NCBI GenBank assembly: GCA_013399115.1
Contig: VXAA01003984.1
Coordinates: 76,968 to 140,967 of the forward strand
DNA from: Anseranas semipalmata
Lineage: Eukaryota > Chordata > Aves > Anseriformes > Anseranatidae
Direction of reading: 5' to 3'
Length of the DNA: 64,000 bases
Numbering within the stretch: the stretch's first letter is position 1; each line of letters opens with the position of its first letter. The position numbers and the translations under genes were made by a program. Below, one piece after another: positions 26,029 through 36,815 of the stretch. The notes beneath the pieces were generated by a model that worked only from the letters and a program-made list of their open reading frames with translations, was not told the origin of the DNA and ran no database searches.

Positions 26029-26186
26029 AAAAAAAAGAAAAAGAAAGAAAAAGAAAAAGAAAAAGAAAAAGAAAAAGAAAAAGAAAAAGAAAAAGAAAAA
26101 GAAAAAGAAAAAGAAAAAGAAAAAGAAAAAGAAAAAGAAAAAGAAAAAGAAAAAGAAAAAGAAAAAGAAAAAGTTTTTCTTTTTTG
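26029..26186 (+). repeat. Long (AAAAAG)n array ending in a strand switch
   Basis: The array is perfect AAAAAG from about 26046 to 26173, with a variant entry including one AAAG unit. It then switches at once to TTTTTCTTTTTT (26174-26185). The arms AAAAAGAAAAA (26162-26172) and TTTTTCTTTTT (26174-26184) are exact reverse complements around one G. The long Phe-rich minus-strand open frame across the array is an artefact. Confidence 0.96.
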
Positions 26187-29100
26187 AATAACAGTGAAGG
26201 GAGTGGATATTTAATGTCAGGCTCAATTTGTAGATGAAAACACCTATAAGTAGGTAGCTATACATGGATGCTTTCATGTGAGCTAAGCACATAGACACCC
26301 AATATACTTATCTGCACTTTATTTTTTTAGACTGAAGTGTTTGTATATTACTGGTCTCCAAAGCCCAGCTAAGCTGTCTAATCACAAGCGTCTAGTGCCA
26401 TTTGTAAAGCCCTAGTGGATGCAGCTTTGCTTATAGCTGCTGCTCCACAGGGATGGAGGTCTCCCAAAGGCTCTGGGTCACACCTTCCAGTCCTGTGTGG
26501 ATACTGCAGATAGTCTACAGCACCCTGAGTGGTACCAGAATCTATACTTAAGCAAACTGAATTGAACCCCTATGGCAATCATGGCATTTAGACTCAGAGC
26601 CCACAAGAAGACACTGCATTTACACATTTGAGTTTATATCTTAACCTACAAACTGAAACTCACACTACAAATCTTCATTAAATAAATTGAACATTTTTGT
26701 GAAAATAAAGGAACAGCGTGACAGGTAGCAGAAGTGAAACTATAGCATGAAGGTTTAGGGTAATCTGTAGGAAAAGCTAATTGCATGGATGGTGAAATAC
26801 TAGGAATGTGGTCACTCATTGGAAAATCTGCATCAGTGGAAAATCTGGAGAACATATCGCATACTCATTGGTTGTGAATTATATTAGAATATCTGATCTT
26901 CCCAAGATAAGAAAATAGATAAGATGACCTTTTTAGATCCCTTCTACTCTTATGTTCCTGTGCTGTTACCTTGAATTCAGATTGAAAAAAAAAAAAAAAA
27001 AAAGTCAAAATATATTTTTTCTCTACACGGAAAGTTTTGGGGAAAAAAATGTACTCGGAAATGCTGAAATGTTTTGTTTTGACATTTTCAATCAAAACAA
27101 AATGCTTCCAGATTCCCAGATCAAAATATTTAATTTTGGTGTGTTAAATTAAATGTGAATGTTTCATTTGGAGTCAGTTCAATAGTAAACTGCATCTGGT
27201 TACAGTACTGTGGTGCCTTATGGGAACTGGAGTTGGAGTGCCAAATGCCCTCAATCCTCCATATAAAGCATGCATCCTTACTGGACTATCTCATCCGTGA
27301 TGCCTGATAGTAATATGTTTCCCATAATATACTATAAGTCTAAGCCAAAATCATAGAGCCTCTGTTTGTGATACGTTTCAGCCAAGCAACCCAAACTATT
27401 TATGACAAACCATACACTTCTAAGGTAAAGGCAATACATGAAAAATTACAGGAAAAAAAAATCAATAGGAGAAGTTACTTTTTTTTTTTTTACAGAAACT
27501 ACAAAAAAGGGACACAATTTTATTTATTTGTTTATTTATTTATTTTACAGCAAATCATTAAAAGAGCTATTTTTGAAAACTAAAGGCAGTTTTAGGTATT
27601 GTTGATGGCATTGAACTGGTTCTTTTCCCAGCTTCAGCATAGACCAGTAATTTCTGTCCATTTTATTTTGGATTCTCATCTTCAACTTCTTCTTTCTCTG
27701 TTGAGCAGACTGCCAGAAGCAAAATGGGGGATAAATGCATCCAGAGCTCCTTGATGCATTCACTGAATTGCGTACAGAATTCCACAGTTAAGGTCTCCAA
27801 AGGGATTTAGATACCTAAATTCATGTGAAAACCCAGACCTTAGTCTATTAAAGACTCTTTCAGCATAGATCTGCCACCTTCACTGATTACTTTCTGCCTC
27901 AGGACTTGGAGGGAGTGTTGTCATCAATGTGTGCTAACATCTGGCCCTGAGTAATTGACATTACGGTAAGGAGTGACAAACAAACACAACTACAGCTTCT
28001 CAGAATATTCATTGCAAATAATTTATGCAACTAATTTAGCCCTCCTCCCTTTCTTTTTCTGCTCAAGGAATCTGCAGGGGTAGAATGTGACCTTTATGGA
28101 TTAGTGTCTTTGCACTTGCTCATTGAACAGTTTGTGTGAACAATTTTGAGCCTATGGATTTCTTGCAAGCTGCTGGCTATGAATGTCCACTAATCCTGAT
28201 TCACTGTTTATGCCATGTGTGGCCTCTGCCACTTTTTTTTTTANTTTTACTTTTCTTTTTTTTTTTTTTTTTACTTTCTGCAGCTTGTTGCCTAATTGGT
28301 TGACCCTGGTGTTATAAATAGCAGGGAAAATAGAACAAATGGCAGAGGTTTTGTATTTGTGGGGAAAGGAGAAATGAAATAGCAGGAAATAAATTGGTGT
28401 AGTGATTTTGGAACATTTTAAAATGTCTCCTTGCACAAGAAAGATCGGTGTATTTGCCTAGGTACATAGATTTGAGCTCTGTAAAAAGAGCTCTGTTACT
28501 TCACCACCTGACAGAAAGAGATCGGCAGCCCTTTAGCAGGCTTTGCATCCATTTCTTACCTGTCACATTCCTCCCAAGCAATCACATGTATAGGCAGTGC
28601 TGTTGGGAGACATTATGTTCCTCTTCATTATGCAGACTATAAGCTCTTTTGGGACCTATCTTCTCTCTTACCATGCACTTGTGCCCCACCTAGCTCAAGA
28701 GAGTCCTGACCTCAGCTGAAATTTCTAACTGCTTTAGTGACATAATAAAAATAGGAACAGCGAGCAGGCTGGTTCTTCTGTAGTTGTGCTTGTTTGCCTC
28801 TCACGATTACGCTCTTATCCATAAACAAAAGCTCCTCCCAGTGCTTAAGTAAACAAAAATAAACTGAAATGTAATATATATAAACAAAAACTGAGATATT
28901 CTGGGAACACCTAGAAGGAATATAATCTCAATGAACTCCTGTTTAAAATTGCATTTGACCAAATGTATTTGAAGAAAAAACTTTTTCTTTCTTTGCCCAG
29001 TTTTAATGAGGACATGAAAACACTGGAGCTGGGTTACTCAACTCTCTATAAAACCCGTGAAGAATAAGGACTGTCAGCTATTACCAACACTCTGTAGGCC

Positions 29101-31474
29101 CAGTTGAACCAGTGCTCTACAGGGAAAAGACAAAGGAGCTTATTACCTATCCCCTGAGCTATCCGCTGTTCCCTAGAGAGGCTTTCTGACATCAGGGGCT
29201 TAACTGAAACATATGAATTAGAGTGGAAATTGAAAGTATTCAAATATAAATTAATTTATACCCAAGGGTTATTCATGCCAACTAGCAATAAATATGCTGG
29301 AAGTAAAAAAAGGCTAATTTGAATGAATATGAGTGGGCAAAAAGCAATCAAGGGCAAGAAAGAGGCATATGCAAAGTATAAAACATCAGATAGAGGAGAC
29401 AGGACTGAAAAGATCACAGCAGAAAAATTAAAGATAATGTGAACCATGTGAAAATGTGGGGACCATCTTTCCATGTCTGGGTAGTAACCTATATTGCTGG
29501 ATCTATCTCATTCTTCTGGGACTTCCAAAGACTGGGAAGGGTCATGTCAAAAATATGTGTAGGGTTTCACCTGAGCCTCTTGTGGACTTTTGTATAAAAT
29601 AGTAAGTTGGACAAAAATGGCCTCCTAGACTTGTCACTAGTTATGAAGTGAAAGGGTGATGCAAGGAGATCAATGAGAAAGGTTGTGGAGAGACAAGGCA
29701 AAGACACATCCAAAAAGGAGCTGTTAGCAAATCCTGTCAATTTGTTTCATTGGTCCTATAAAAGTCTGGGTGGTATCCCATGTAACACGTTTTTTATACA
29801 GGTGTGATGTGCTCACCTACCACATCACCTTGGCGTGGTCAAGAGAGATCACCATTGTCTCTGTAGTAGAGCTGCCCATTATTCTTTGCTCTTAACAGGA
29901 TGTGGGTGCTGGGGCACACAACAGATTACTTACAAAGACAGAAATGTGCAACAGGAGCATAAGAAGAAGTACTCTTTATCACTTTGCCTGGTTTCATTGC
30001 AGGGTAATTAATTACTTGTTTTTATGAGTAGCAAATTTGTATTTACAACACATAAAAAAAAAAAAGGAAGAACAAGAATAAGAAATGGAATTGGGGTTAA
30101 GGGACAATGTGGAGAGGGCTGGGGCTAAAATTAAAAATACTTTGACTTCACTAGGATAAATCATCTATGACCTTGTATGAGCTGAAGGGCTGAACAATAC
30201 CTTTTTTCACTCTCCTTCAAAAACAGCAACTGAAAAATATTTCTATTCATATCTGTTCCCCTTTTAAGAAAGCACAACAACTACATTTTGGGCCTAAACT
30301 ACTTGTCTGTGTCTGATTAATTAACGTAGAGGCTTTCCCAATACTCCCCACAGATTTTTTCCCTGGCTTTGATTAATTTAATTAAAGATCACCAGCCTTG
30401 ACTCACCCAAGGGGCACCATGTCTAACATGAGAAATAAAAGTTTTTTTGAAGAAGTAATGGGAATGGCTGGTGGACACAAATGCAAAGTAATTTTCCTGT
30501 ATTTTAGAAGTGTTTTTGAATAAACTGTTGTGGAATCCAAGTGTCCTGTATTCGAGCAGATGTGCAATTACAGACAAACACAGAAGGTGGAAAATAGATA
30601 GCAAGAAATGCCTGGATCAGTAGTCTAAACATCATTGCTAATTGCTCTACCTCCAACATAATTTCAATGTATCAAATCCCAGCTTTTTCCATTGGTTCAG
30701 ACACTGGCCAGAATTTGATGGTCTCTTCACATGAGGACCTGTTCCATTTCACAGTGGAGAAGGTTTCCTAGGTAATATTAATTTACCTGATGCACCTTGG
30801 AGTGAATCAGAAGACCTGTGATTTATTCCTGGCACTGCTACGGTCCTGCTGACTTTGGTTAAGCTATTTCCCCTTTCTGTGCTTCCTCCTTTCACCAATT
30901 ATCCTACTTCTTGACTCAGATTCTCTCTTCTGATGCCTCTCTGTAAATTGCCATGCTGCACTAGGGAACCCTTTTCTTGCTTGAGGAGTGTAGTTAGTGA
31001 TTGCTTCATGATTCCCCAGACTTTTCAGCTTTCCAGGAGTATATGCATGGTAGCATTTGGTTCGTGGCAGCACAACTGATGCTAAGAAGGAGACAAGAAG
31101 AGAGTTCCATCTTCTGCTCTGCATCCAAACAATGGCAGACTAGTCAGAAAGGTGGTTAAGGTAGCCAAACCTTCCCAAAAAACAGATGGCATTTTTGAAG
31201 GTACAAAGCTAGAAACCTGGCATCTCCTTTTTTTCTGGCAGTCCCAGCTCACTCGTGTTCTTCAGGGGTTGTTTTTGCATTACCCAGGCCACTTCTGACT
31301 CACCATGAGTCTTCACTGGGATGGTTCCCAGCACCAGTGGCACCACAGGCTGTGTTTGACATACGCTGGCTGGCAGACTCTCTTGGAGAGCTCTCAAGAT
31401 GCCTGACACACACTGCTGTGTTTGGTTTTTATTAGTCCTTTAGTTTCATCTTTGTTTTCTGCCCCTTTCTTCCC
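26187..31474. other. Long non-coding stretch, no gene seen
   Basis: About 5.3 kb with open frames of at most 94 codons and no recognised domain. Simple tracts are an A run at 26985-27003, T and (TTTA)n runs at 27480-27546, and T-rich sequence with one N at 28231-28272. An almost perfect palindrome around TTAATTTAATTAA lies near 30370-30390. I see no CR1, LTR or DNA-transposon signature. Confidence 0.5.
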
Positions 31475-31695
31475 CCTTGTTTCCCCCCTCTGTTTTGAGA
31501 GAAGCAAACGCTGACCTAATGGAACCAATTGTTCAAAGTCCATTTGAACACAGCACGTTAATTTCAGGATTGTTAGCCACACGCTTACATACCCGGCTAT
31601 CTGCAGAGGGCTTGAGCTGTGCAGTGAATGAGTTCAGCCACATTTCTATTCAGTTCTCTCACTGCTTTGCTGCCAGGAGGCTCAGGGGGGGCGAG
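31475..31695. promoter_or_regulatory. Candidate conserved non-coding element
   Basis: Repeat-free, complex sequence. It holds a perfect 7-bp inverted repeat GTTCAAA / TTTGAAC with a 5-bp spacer (31531-31549), overlapping a SOX-like ATTGTT core. CACGTTAATTT follows near 31554. It lies inside overlapping open frames on both strands that have no domain. The call is by texture only. Confidence 0.22.
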
Positions 31696-33020
31696 GATTC
31701 ATTCTGTGCTCCCCACCCTGGCCGAGCTCTGTGCACATTTCAGCTGGCCTCTTGTATCAGCCTACCTGCACCTGTGTTTTCCTGCTTTTGGAGAACAGTG
31801 TGAGTGTAGCCAGCCAAACGCTGGCACTGAGGAGGTCACGATTTCGTTAGTCTTAATCAATGAAGCTTTAATAAGCATGCTTTTCTGTCTTGCTTCACTC
31901 CTGCAGCTCAGCTCCACAGGGCAGCAGCTCACACAGTGCCTGCATTTCCTTTGGATACCCTGCCATGTAAGTGGGTCATGTTTGTTCCTCTTCCCCTCCA
32001 GGATAAGTCAGGGTGAAGAAGATGCTACGAAGACAGTTGCAATGTTCCAGCTGTGTGGAGTGAACACAAAGAGAGAAATGACCTATAAAATAATTCCATA
32101 CCTGTGATTTCGAGGTTAGGTTCAACCCACCCACTGCCCTGTAATTCCCTACGTACTTCCCAAGGGTAAGTATGTTTTGCACATTTAAGGAAACAGCTCC
32201 CAGAGAGATTTTCCTTCATTCCTATTCCTTCCTTTTACACTTTTTAAAATTTGAATAAGGAAAACAGTCCTACTGGCTTCTCCTTTTGTTTTCATCAAGA
32301 TATTATTCAATAAATTTGGAGAGGCACTCTGAAAACAACCCCAGGCATGGCTGGCAAATTCAACTGTGAAAGCAGTTCCATCCAGTTCCTCTAGTCTCTG
32401 TCGCCATCTTGCACATGCTGTGCAAACCCTGTTGAATTCCCTACTGGCACCGTTATTCCTTTGGACTCCTGACCAACTTTGGATCCATCCCTGTAGCCAG
32501 CTTGCTTCAAGAGAGCAGCTGCAGCCCCAAAGGAGAAGCAGAGCAAATGAGAGTACTTGGCCAACTGCAAAAGTCGGAGCACTGTCTCTTTTCTCCACTA
32601 ACTTCAGTAACAGCAGCAGGGATAAAGAAATGGAAGTGCTCTTCCCTGCCTTCCCCTTCCCTCTCTATTCCCACCCCTCCCCTTGTCTATCTGGCAGCTG
32701 AAATAGAGGACAAATCTGTCATTAAATATTTGTAAATGCTCAGTTATCTGATGGCAGCTGTTTTCTAACTGGATTGGGATGCAGAGCACAGATGCTTGGA
32801 GGAGCTACACCATTTTTTTTTCTTCTCTCAGCATAATCCTCCCTTCCTCTCTTTTACACTAAGACAGAGAAAAAGAGAAAAGACTTTGATGTTACATACT
32901 GTTCATTACGCAGTAGTCATTTCCTCCCAACAAGCCCTTAGAGTAGGTAATCATTGCTTTTTGCTTTGGTGAGTGTTAACTAACCAACTGGTCATTACCA
33001 CCCACTGTTAACTACAAGTT
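31696..33020. other. Non-coding stretch, somewhat GC-richer
   Basis: Overlapping open frames of 61-159 codons on both strands (for example 31628-32107 plus, 32185-32598 minus) reflect locally higher GC. No frame shows a domain or consistent coding signal. A C-rich patch at 32640-32690 holds several CCC and CCCC runs. Confidence 0.45.
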
Positions 33021-33021
33021 A

Positions 33022-33040
33022 GGGAAAGGGGAGGGGTGGG
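33022..33040 (+). other. Canonical G-quadruplex motif
   Basis: GGGAAAGGGGAGGGGTGGG has four G runs of three or more with loops of 3, 1 and 1 nt. This fits the standard G3+N1-7 quadruplex pattern. It abuts the following conserved-element candidate. Confidence 0.9.
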
Positions 33041-33485
33041 AAATATTGACGTGCCACTGTGGTTTGCACTGAATTTCAAGAAACTGAGGCTCTGTCACAC
33101 AACTTAGTATAATGAAATTTAAGTAATCAGACCCATAATTTCTCCTATTAGTTTTAGCTAGACTAGAAAAGGTCAATGCCCTGGCAAGCAATGATTCACA
33201 AATAACAGGTGCAACCGGTTTCTGTTATACCACCATGGGACACTGCTCTGTCACTTTTATTTACTGAATCAATCCACCAATGTCCAGCAGGAGAACAACA
33301 GTTAAATGGCCATTAATTGTGGGCTGATGTGCAGATGAAACAAATCTCCAAAGGGACCGTAAACCTTTGTTCTTTAGCCTCCTCCAGCTCACGCAATGGG
33401 ATTAGCAGTAAATCACTCAATGCATCATTTTCTTATTAAAAATTTAACATACTGATCATCCCAGGTGACTTACATCCAATCAGGA
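33041..33485. promoter_or_regulatory. Candidate conserved non-coding element, best in window
   Basis: About 440 bp of repeat-free complex sequence without an open frame. Motifs seen are CAGGTG (33206-33211, E-box), AACCGGTT (33213-33220, a perfect match to the Grainyhead-like palindrome), CATTAATTG (33310-33319, homeodomain core) and GGATTA (33399-33404, reverse of the bicoid-class site TAATCC). It follows a quadruplex motif and ends at a poly(T) tract. The motif variety suggests an enhancer. Conservation was not tested. Confidence 0.33.
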
Positions 33486-33486
33486 C

Positions 33487-33503
33487 ATTTTTTTTTTTTT
33501 TTT
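33487..33503 (+). repeat. Poly(T) tract
   Basis: A run of about 16 T at the right edge of the regulatory candidate. Confidence 0.85.
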
Positions 33504-34987
33504 AATTTTCAGGGCAGTCATTTAAGACTTTCTTAGTAGAACAAGCAATTAAAACAAATAAGATAGTAATGTGCATGGTGTATCTTTGATTGCCTTGTTT
33601 AGTGTTTTAGCAGTAAGAAATTGTGAAAGGTTGTTTTAGGAAAGTCTTTCCAGAAACTGAATCTTGTCTTTTATTTGTTTTGATTTGTTTAGTTTCATTC
33701 ATACTGTGGTTCCTGACATGTAGTTCTAAGGTTGTCTATTCAGTCTTCAGAAATAGGAATGGCTGAAATATTGGATGTTAGTGTAATGGCAATTCAAATA
33801 CCTTCTAGAAATCTCTGCAAAGCACAGACCTTTTGCTTTCCCTGTGTATCCCAGCCAGATTAATGAGTCTATAAGATGACCACAATCTTGTAGAGTTTTA
33901 GATTTGAGCCTTGAAAGTAGAGTACAGTGCATTGCATGGATGGTGTGACATTACTCCAAAACAGTGTGACATTACTCCAAAACAGAAACTGAGAGGTAGT
34001 GAGCAGATATGATCCCCCCCACTTGATTCCTGGACTAGAACAGAAAGAAAGAAATGGAAACTGTAGTACATGGGACCTCAGGGGCTTTATTTAATTATCC
34101 TTATTGAGACAGTTACATTTGCAAAACAAGAAGAGGTGCCTATCTGAGTGTGGCAGGCACCACTGACAAAGACAATATATCAAAGCAGAAAGAGCAACCC
34201 CATAATGTACTATATTTCTAGGTAACCACACAGCTGAAACAATCAGCTAAATTCCCCATCTCCCTTACCTAGTGTATCATCCCTAATGATGCTTGTTTCT
34301 TCAGCAATCTTTCCAAAGAGAAGCATTTTGAATTAGGCCCTCATCCAAAGCTCAGTGTAATCAAGAAAACTAGCACCAGTATATTAACCTAAGACTAATA
34401 CGTATACAGAGAAATCACTTTCTCTTTCCTACCCTTTCCCCTATTTGTGCATCTACAGCCCTGTGGGAAGATCTTTTGTTATGTTTCTTCATTGTAAGCA
34501 CTATCACTCTTTTCCTGGAAGCATCTATATTTTTTATAAATTTATGTCTTCGTATTCTAAAGCACTCACAGTTTAATTAGATACAATTTCTGTGTGATTC
34601 AGATAATTTTGTGTGCCTCGTTTTCTCATCCTTATACAGTAATCTACCAAAATCTGTGATATCTTCAAATATACTTTCTCTTAACTTGACACTTTTTGTC
34701 CTGCCTTGAATTTAGAAAGCTATTTCTGGGAAAGCTTACCAGCTCAGAGAATGCTCTGTCACCTCTGGGTTAGGCTGAGATTTTTTTCCTCTTCTCTACA
34801 GCTGGTCAGATGAACTTTTGCACATGCTCATCCTTCTGAGGTCCTCTAGATCCTTCATGAAAATGTGAATCTCTGGAGAGTCCATCTACATGCATTCACC
34901 ATTGTTTTCCTATTGATGGTTATTATGAAGTTCTTCTGTTATTAATCTATTTACTCTGTAATGGATATTTCAGCATTAGTCTGAAAT
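33504..34987. other. Non-coding stretch with a 21-bp duplication
   Basis: Open frames do not exceed 61 codons. A perfect 21-bp tandem duplication lies at 33943-33984. Nothing else was recognised up to the CR1 copy. Confidence 0.5.
33943..33984. repeat. Perfect 21-bp tandem duplication
   Basis: The unit beginning GTGTGACATTACTCC occurs at 33943-33963 and again at 33964-33984 without a difference. This indicates a recent slippage event. Confidence 0.95.
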
Positions 34988-35302
34988 GATACCTGAAGGG
35001 AGTGTGCAAAGAAGATAGAGGCAGGTTCTTTTCAGTGGTGCCCAGTGCCAGGACAAGAGGCAATGAGCACAAACACAGGGGGTTCCATCTAAACATCAGG
35101 AAGCACTTCTTTACTGTGCAGGTGACAGAGCACTGGAACGGCTTGCTCAGAGAGGTTGTGGAGTCTCGTCCTTGGAGATCTTCAAAAGCTGCCTGGATGT
35201 GGTCCTGGGCAACCTGTTCTTGGTGTCCATGTTTGAGCAGAAGCATTGGACTGAAGGACCTCCAGAGGTCCCTTGCAACCTCAGCTATGCTGTGAATCTG
35301 AG
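34988..35302 (+). mobile_element. CR1 LINE 3' region, plus orientation, about 310 bp
   Basis: The longest and best CR1 copy here. In order it shows CTTTTCAGTGGTGCCCAGTG-like sequence, GACAAGAGGCAATGAGCAC, GGAAGCACTTCTTTACTGTG, GAGCACTGGAACGGCTTGC, CAGAGAGGTTGTGGAGTC, then CTCCAGAGGTCCCTTGCAACC and a damaged octamer tail (GCTGTGAATCTG). These are known blocks of the CR1 ORF2 end and 3' UTR. It is 5'-truncated. The short open frames on both strands across it (35002-35295 and 34947-35246) are not functional. Confidence 0.96.
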
Positions 35303-36633
35303 CTGTGGTAAGTCACTTAAGAACAGATCCTGTGGTCTGGCTCTAACTCTCTGGGCAGCCAGAGGGAGAAAGATAACAAAGCACGTTTCTGGGTCTCCTC
35401 TTTCCTCTATCTCTGTCTTCATGTAAAATGGGGGGAAAAATACATCTCTACGTCTCAAATGTATTTCTGACAAAGGTACAATATGGTAATGATAGACTCA
35501 GATGTACACAGGAGTGTTAAAAATCTGATTTAGAAATAAAATTCTCCTACTGATTCCAATGATTTTAAATAAATAATTAATGAAGTCGATAAATTCTTGA
35601 CAATTTGTTGTTCTAGGAAAACTACAACCTTTGAAATAAGGTTGAAAGACATTTTATGTTTACTTATAAACACATATATACACTTAACTAAAAGAGAAAG
35701 CAGGTCCTAAGCCTTGTTATTAACATGATCTGAATTTTAAAACTTAAGACATTAAGAATCCTTCCCACAGCAAAACTCATTTTATGAAACAAGCTCAAAC
35801 GCAAATACACTATCAATCTCTAGCAACGATCAAGTCCAAAAGTAAGAGCAGTTTCAGTATACCAAAAATGTCAGACACTCTCATGATTTTCATAGGAGGG
35901 AAAAACAAGAGCTGAGAACAGTTGAAAAAAAAAAAAAAAGAAAGAAAGAATGATATTTACTGTTTTAATTGATATAATTTCCCATTGGTAATGTCAAAGC
36001 AATGTATTTACAAAATATTATATATCTATTAAAATTTAAATGTAGCCTACAATCAAAATAAACTTTTAATGTGCATTAAGAAGAAATGACTCAAAACTAG
36101 AAGCTAATGCTTTATTCTGCCAAAATGAAACATACCTACATAACTAAAACAAGAATATTGAGATTAATTTTAAAATTCTCTTTTAGAAAAACATCATCAA
36201 AACAAACATTTTTCCACAGGTTAAGTTGTTTTCAATAAAGACACCTCTTCTTCTAACGAAATGTAGGTAGCACCACTGAAGAGGTCTTTATCTGACCTAC
36301 TCATCCTGTGATTTCTTTCTGGTCAAAGAAGAGAAATGGGTTCTTCTATTGCATGATTCATCCCATCTTAAAGTGACCATCCAAATTATGTCAGATAAAT
36401 CATGCCTTAAAGGTGTCTGTTAATATTCATGGGCTATAAATAGCCTTAAGTGACTTACTCAAAGATAGCTAAACTGGAGACATCTACTTTAGTTACATAA
36501 AAATCCTTGAAAGCTACTAAGTTTAATAGTTTCCCAAACCCCAGATATTCCAGCAAAATGTCTGGAGTTTCCAGTGGAGACTGAGGCCCAAGAAGAATGT
36601 ATTAAATAAATGTAAAACTGTAGAAATATTATC
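35303..36633. other. Non-coding stretch, nothing recognised
   Basis: AT-rich, with an A run and (AAAG)n at 35926-35949. No open frame above 84 codons and no regulatory cluster that stands out. Confidence 0.5.
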
Positions 36634-36815
36634 TGGGAGGTATCTTTGGAGGACCTCCATCGAACCTCCTGCTCACAGTGGGATAGTTGCTGTCACTAGA
36701 AGTCATCCACGATGTTTTCTAGCTGAATGCTGTAAACCTTCGAGGACAGAGAACACCCAACCTCTCTGGGTAACCTGCCCCAATACTTTTGTACCCTTTA
36801 ACAAAGTAAATTTTC
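36634..36815 (-). mobile_element. CR1 LINE fragment, minus orientation
   Basis: The plus strand reads as reversed CR1: ACCTCCATCGAACCTCCTGC, a CATCCACGATG-type block, CTTCGAGGACAGAGAACACC, then CCAACCTCTCTGGGTAACCTG, CCCCAATACTTTTG and ACAAAGTAAATTTTCC. Block order fits the family, but divergence is clear and the octamer tail is missing. It is an older insertion than the copy at 35 kb, in the opposite orientation. Confidence 0.88.

Noticed and set aside
26020..26298. Minus-strand Phe-rich open frame
   Set aside because: Translation of the (AAAAAG)n array.
31628..32107. 159-codon plus-strand open frame
   Set aside because: No domain; competing frames on the same and opposite strand; locally GC-rich sequence explains the openness.
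32115..32130. GGTTCAACCC as a tRNA T-arm box
   Set aside because: No matching A box, acceptor stem or anticodon arm upstream.
34947..35295. Antiparallel open frames of 99 and 97 codons
   Set aside because: They lie within a CR1 3' region and are part of a truncated retrotransposon, not a host gene.
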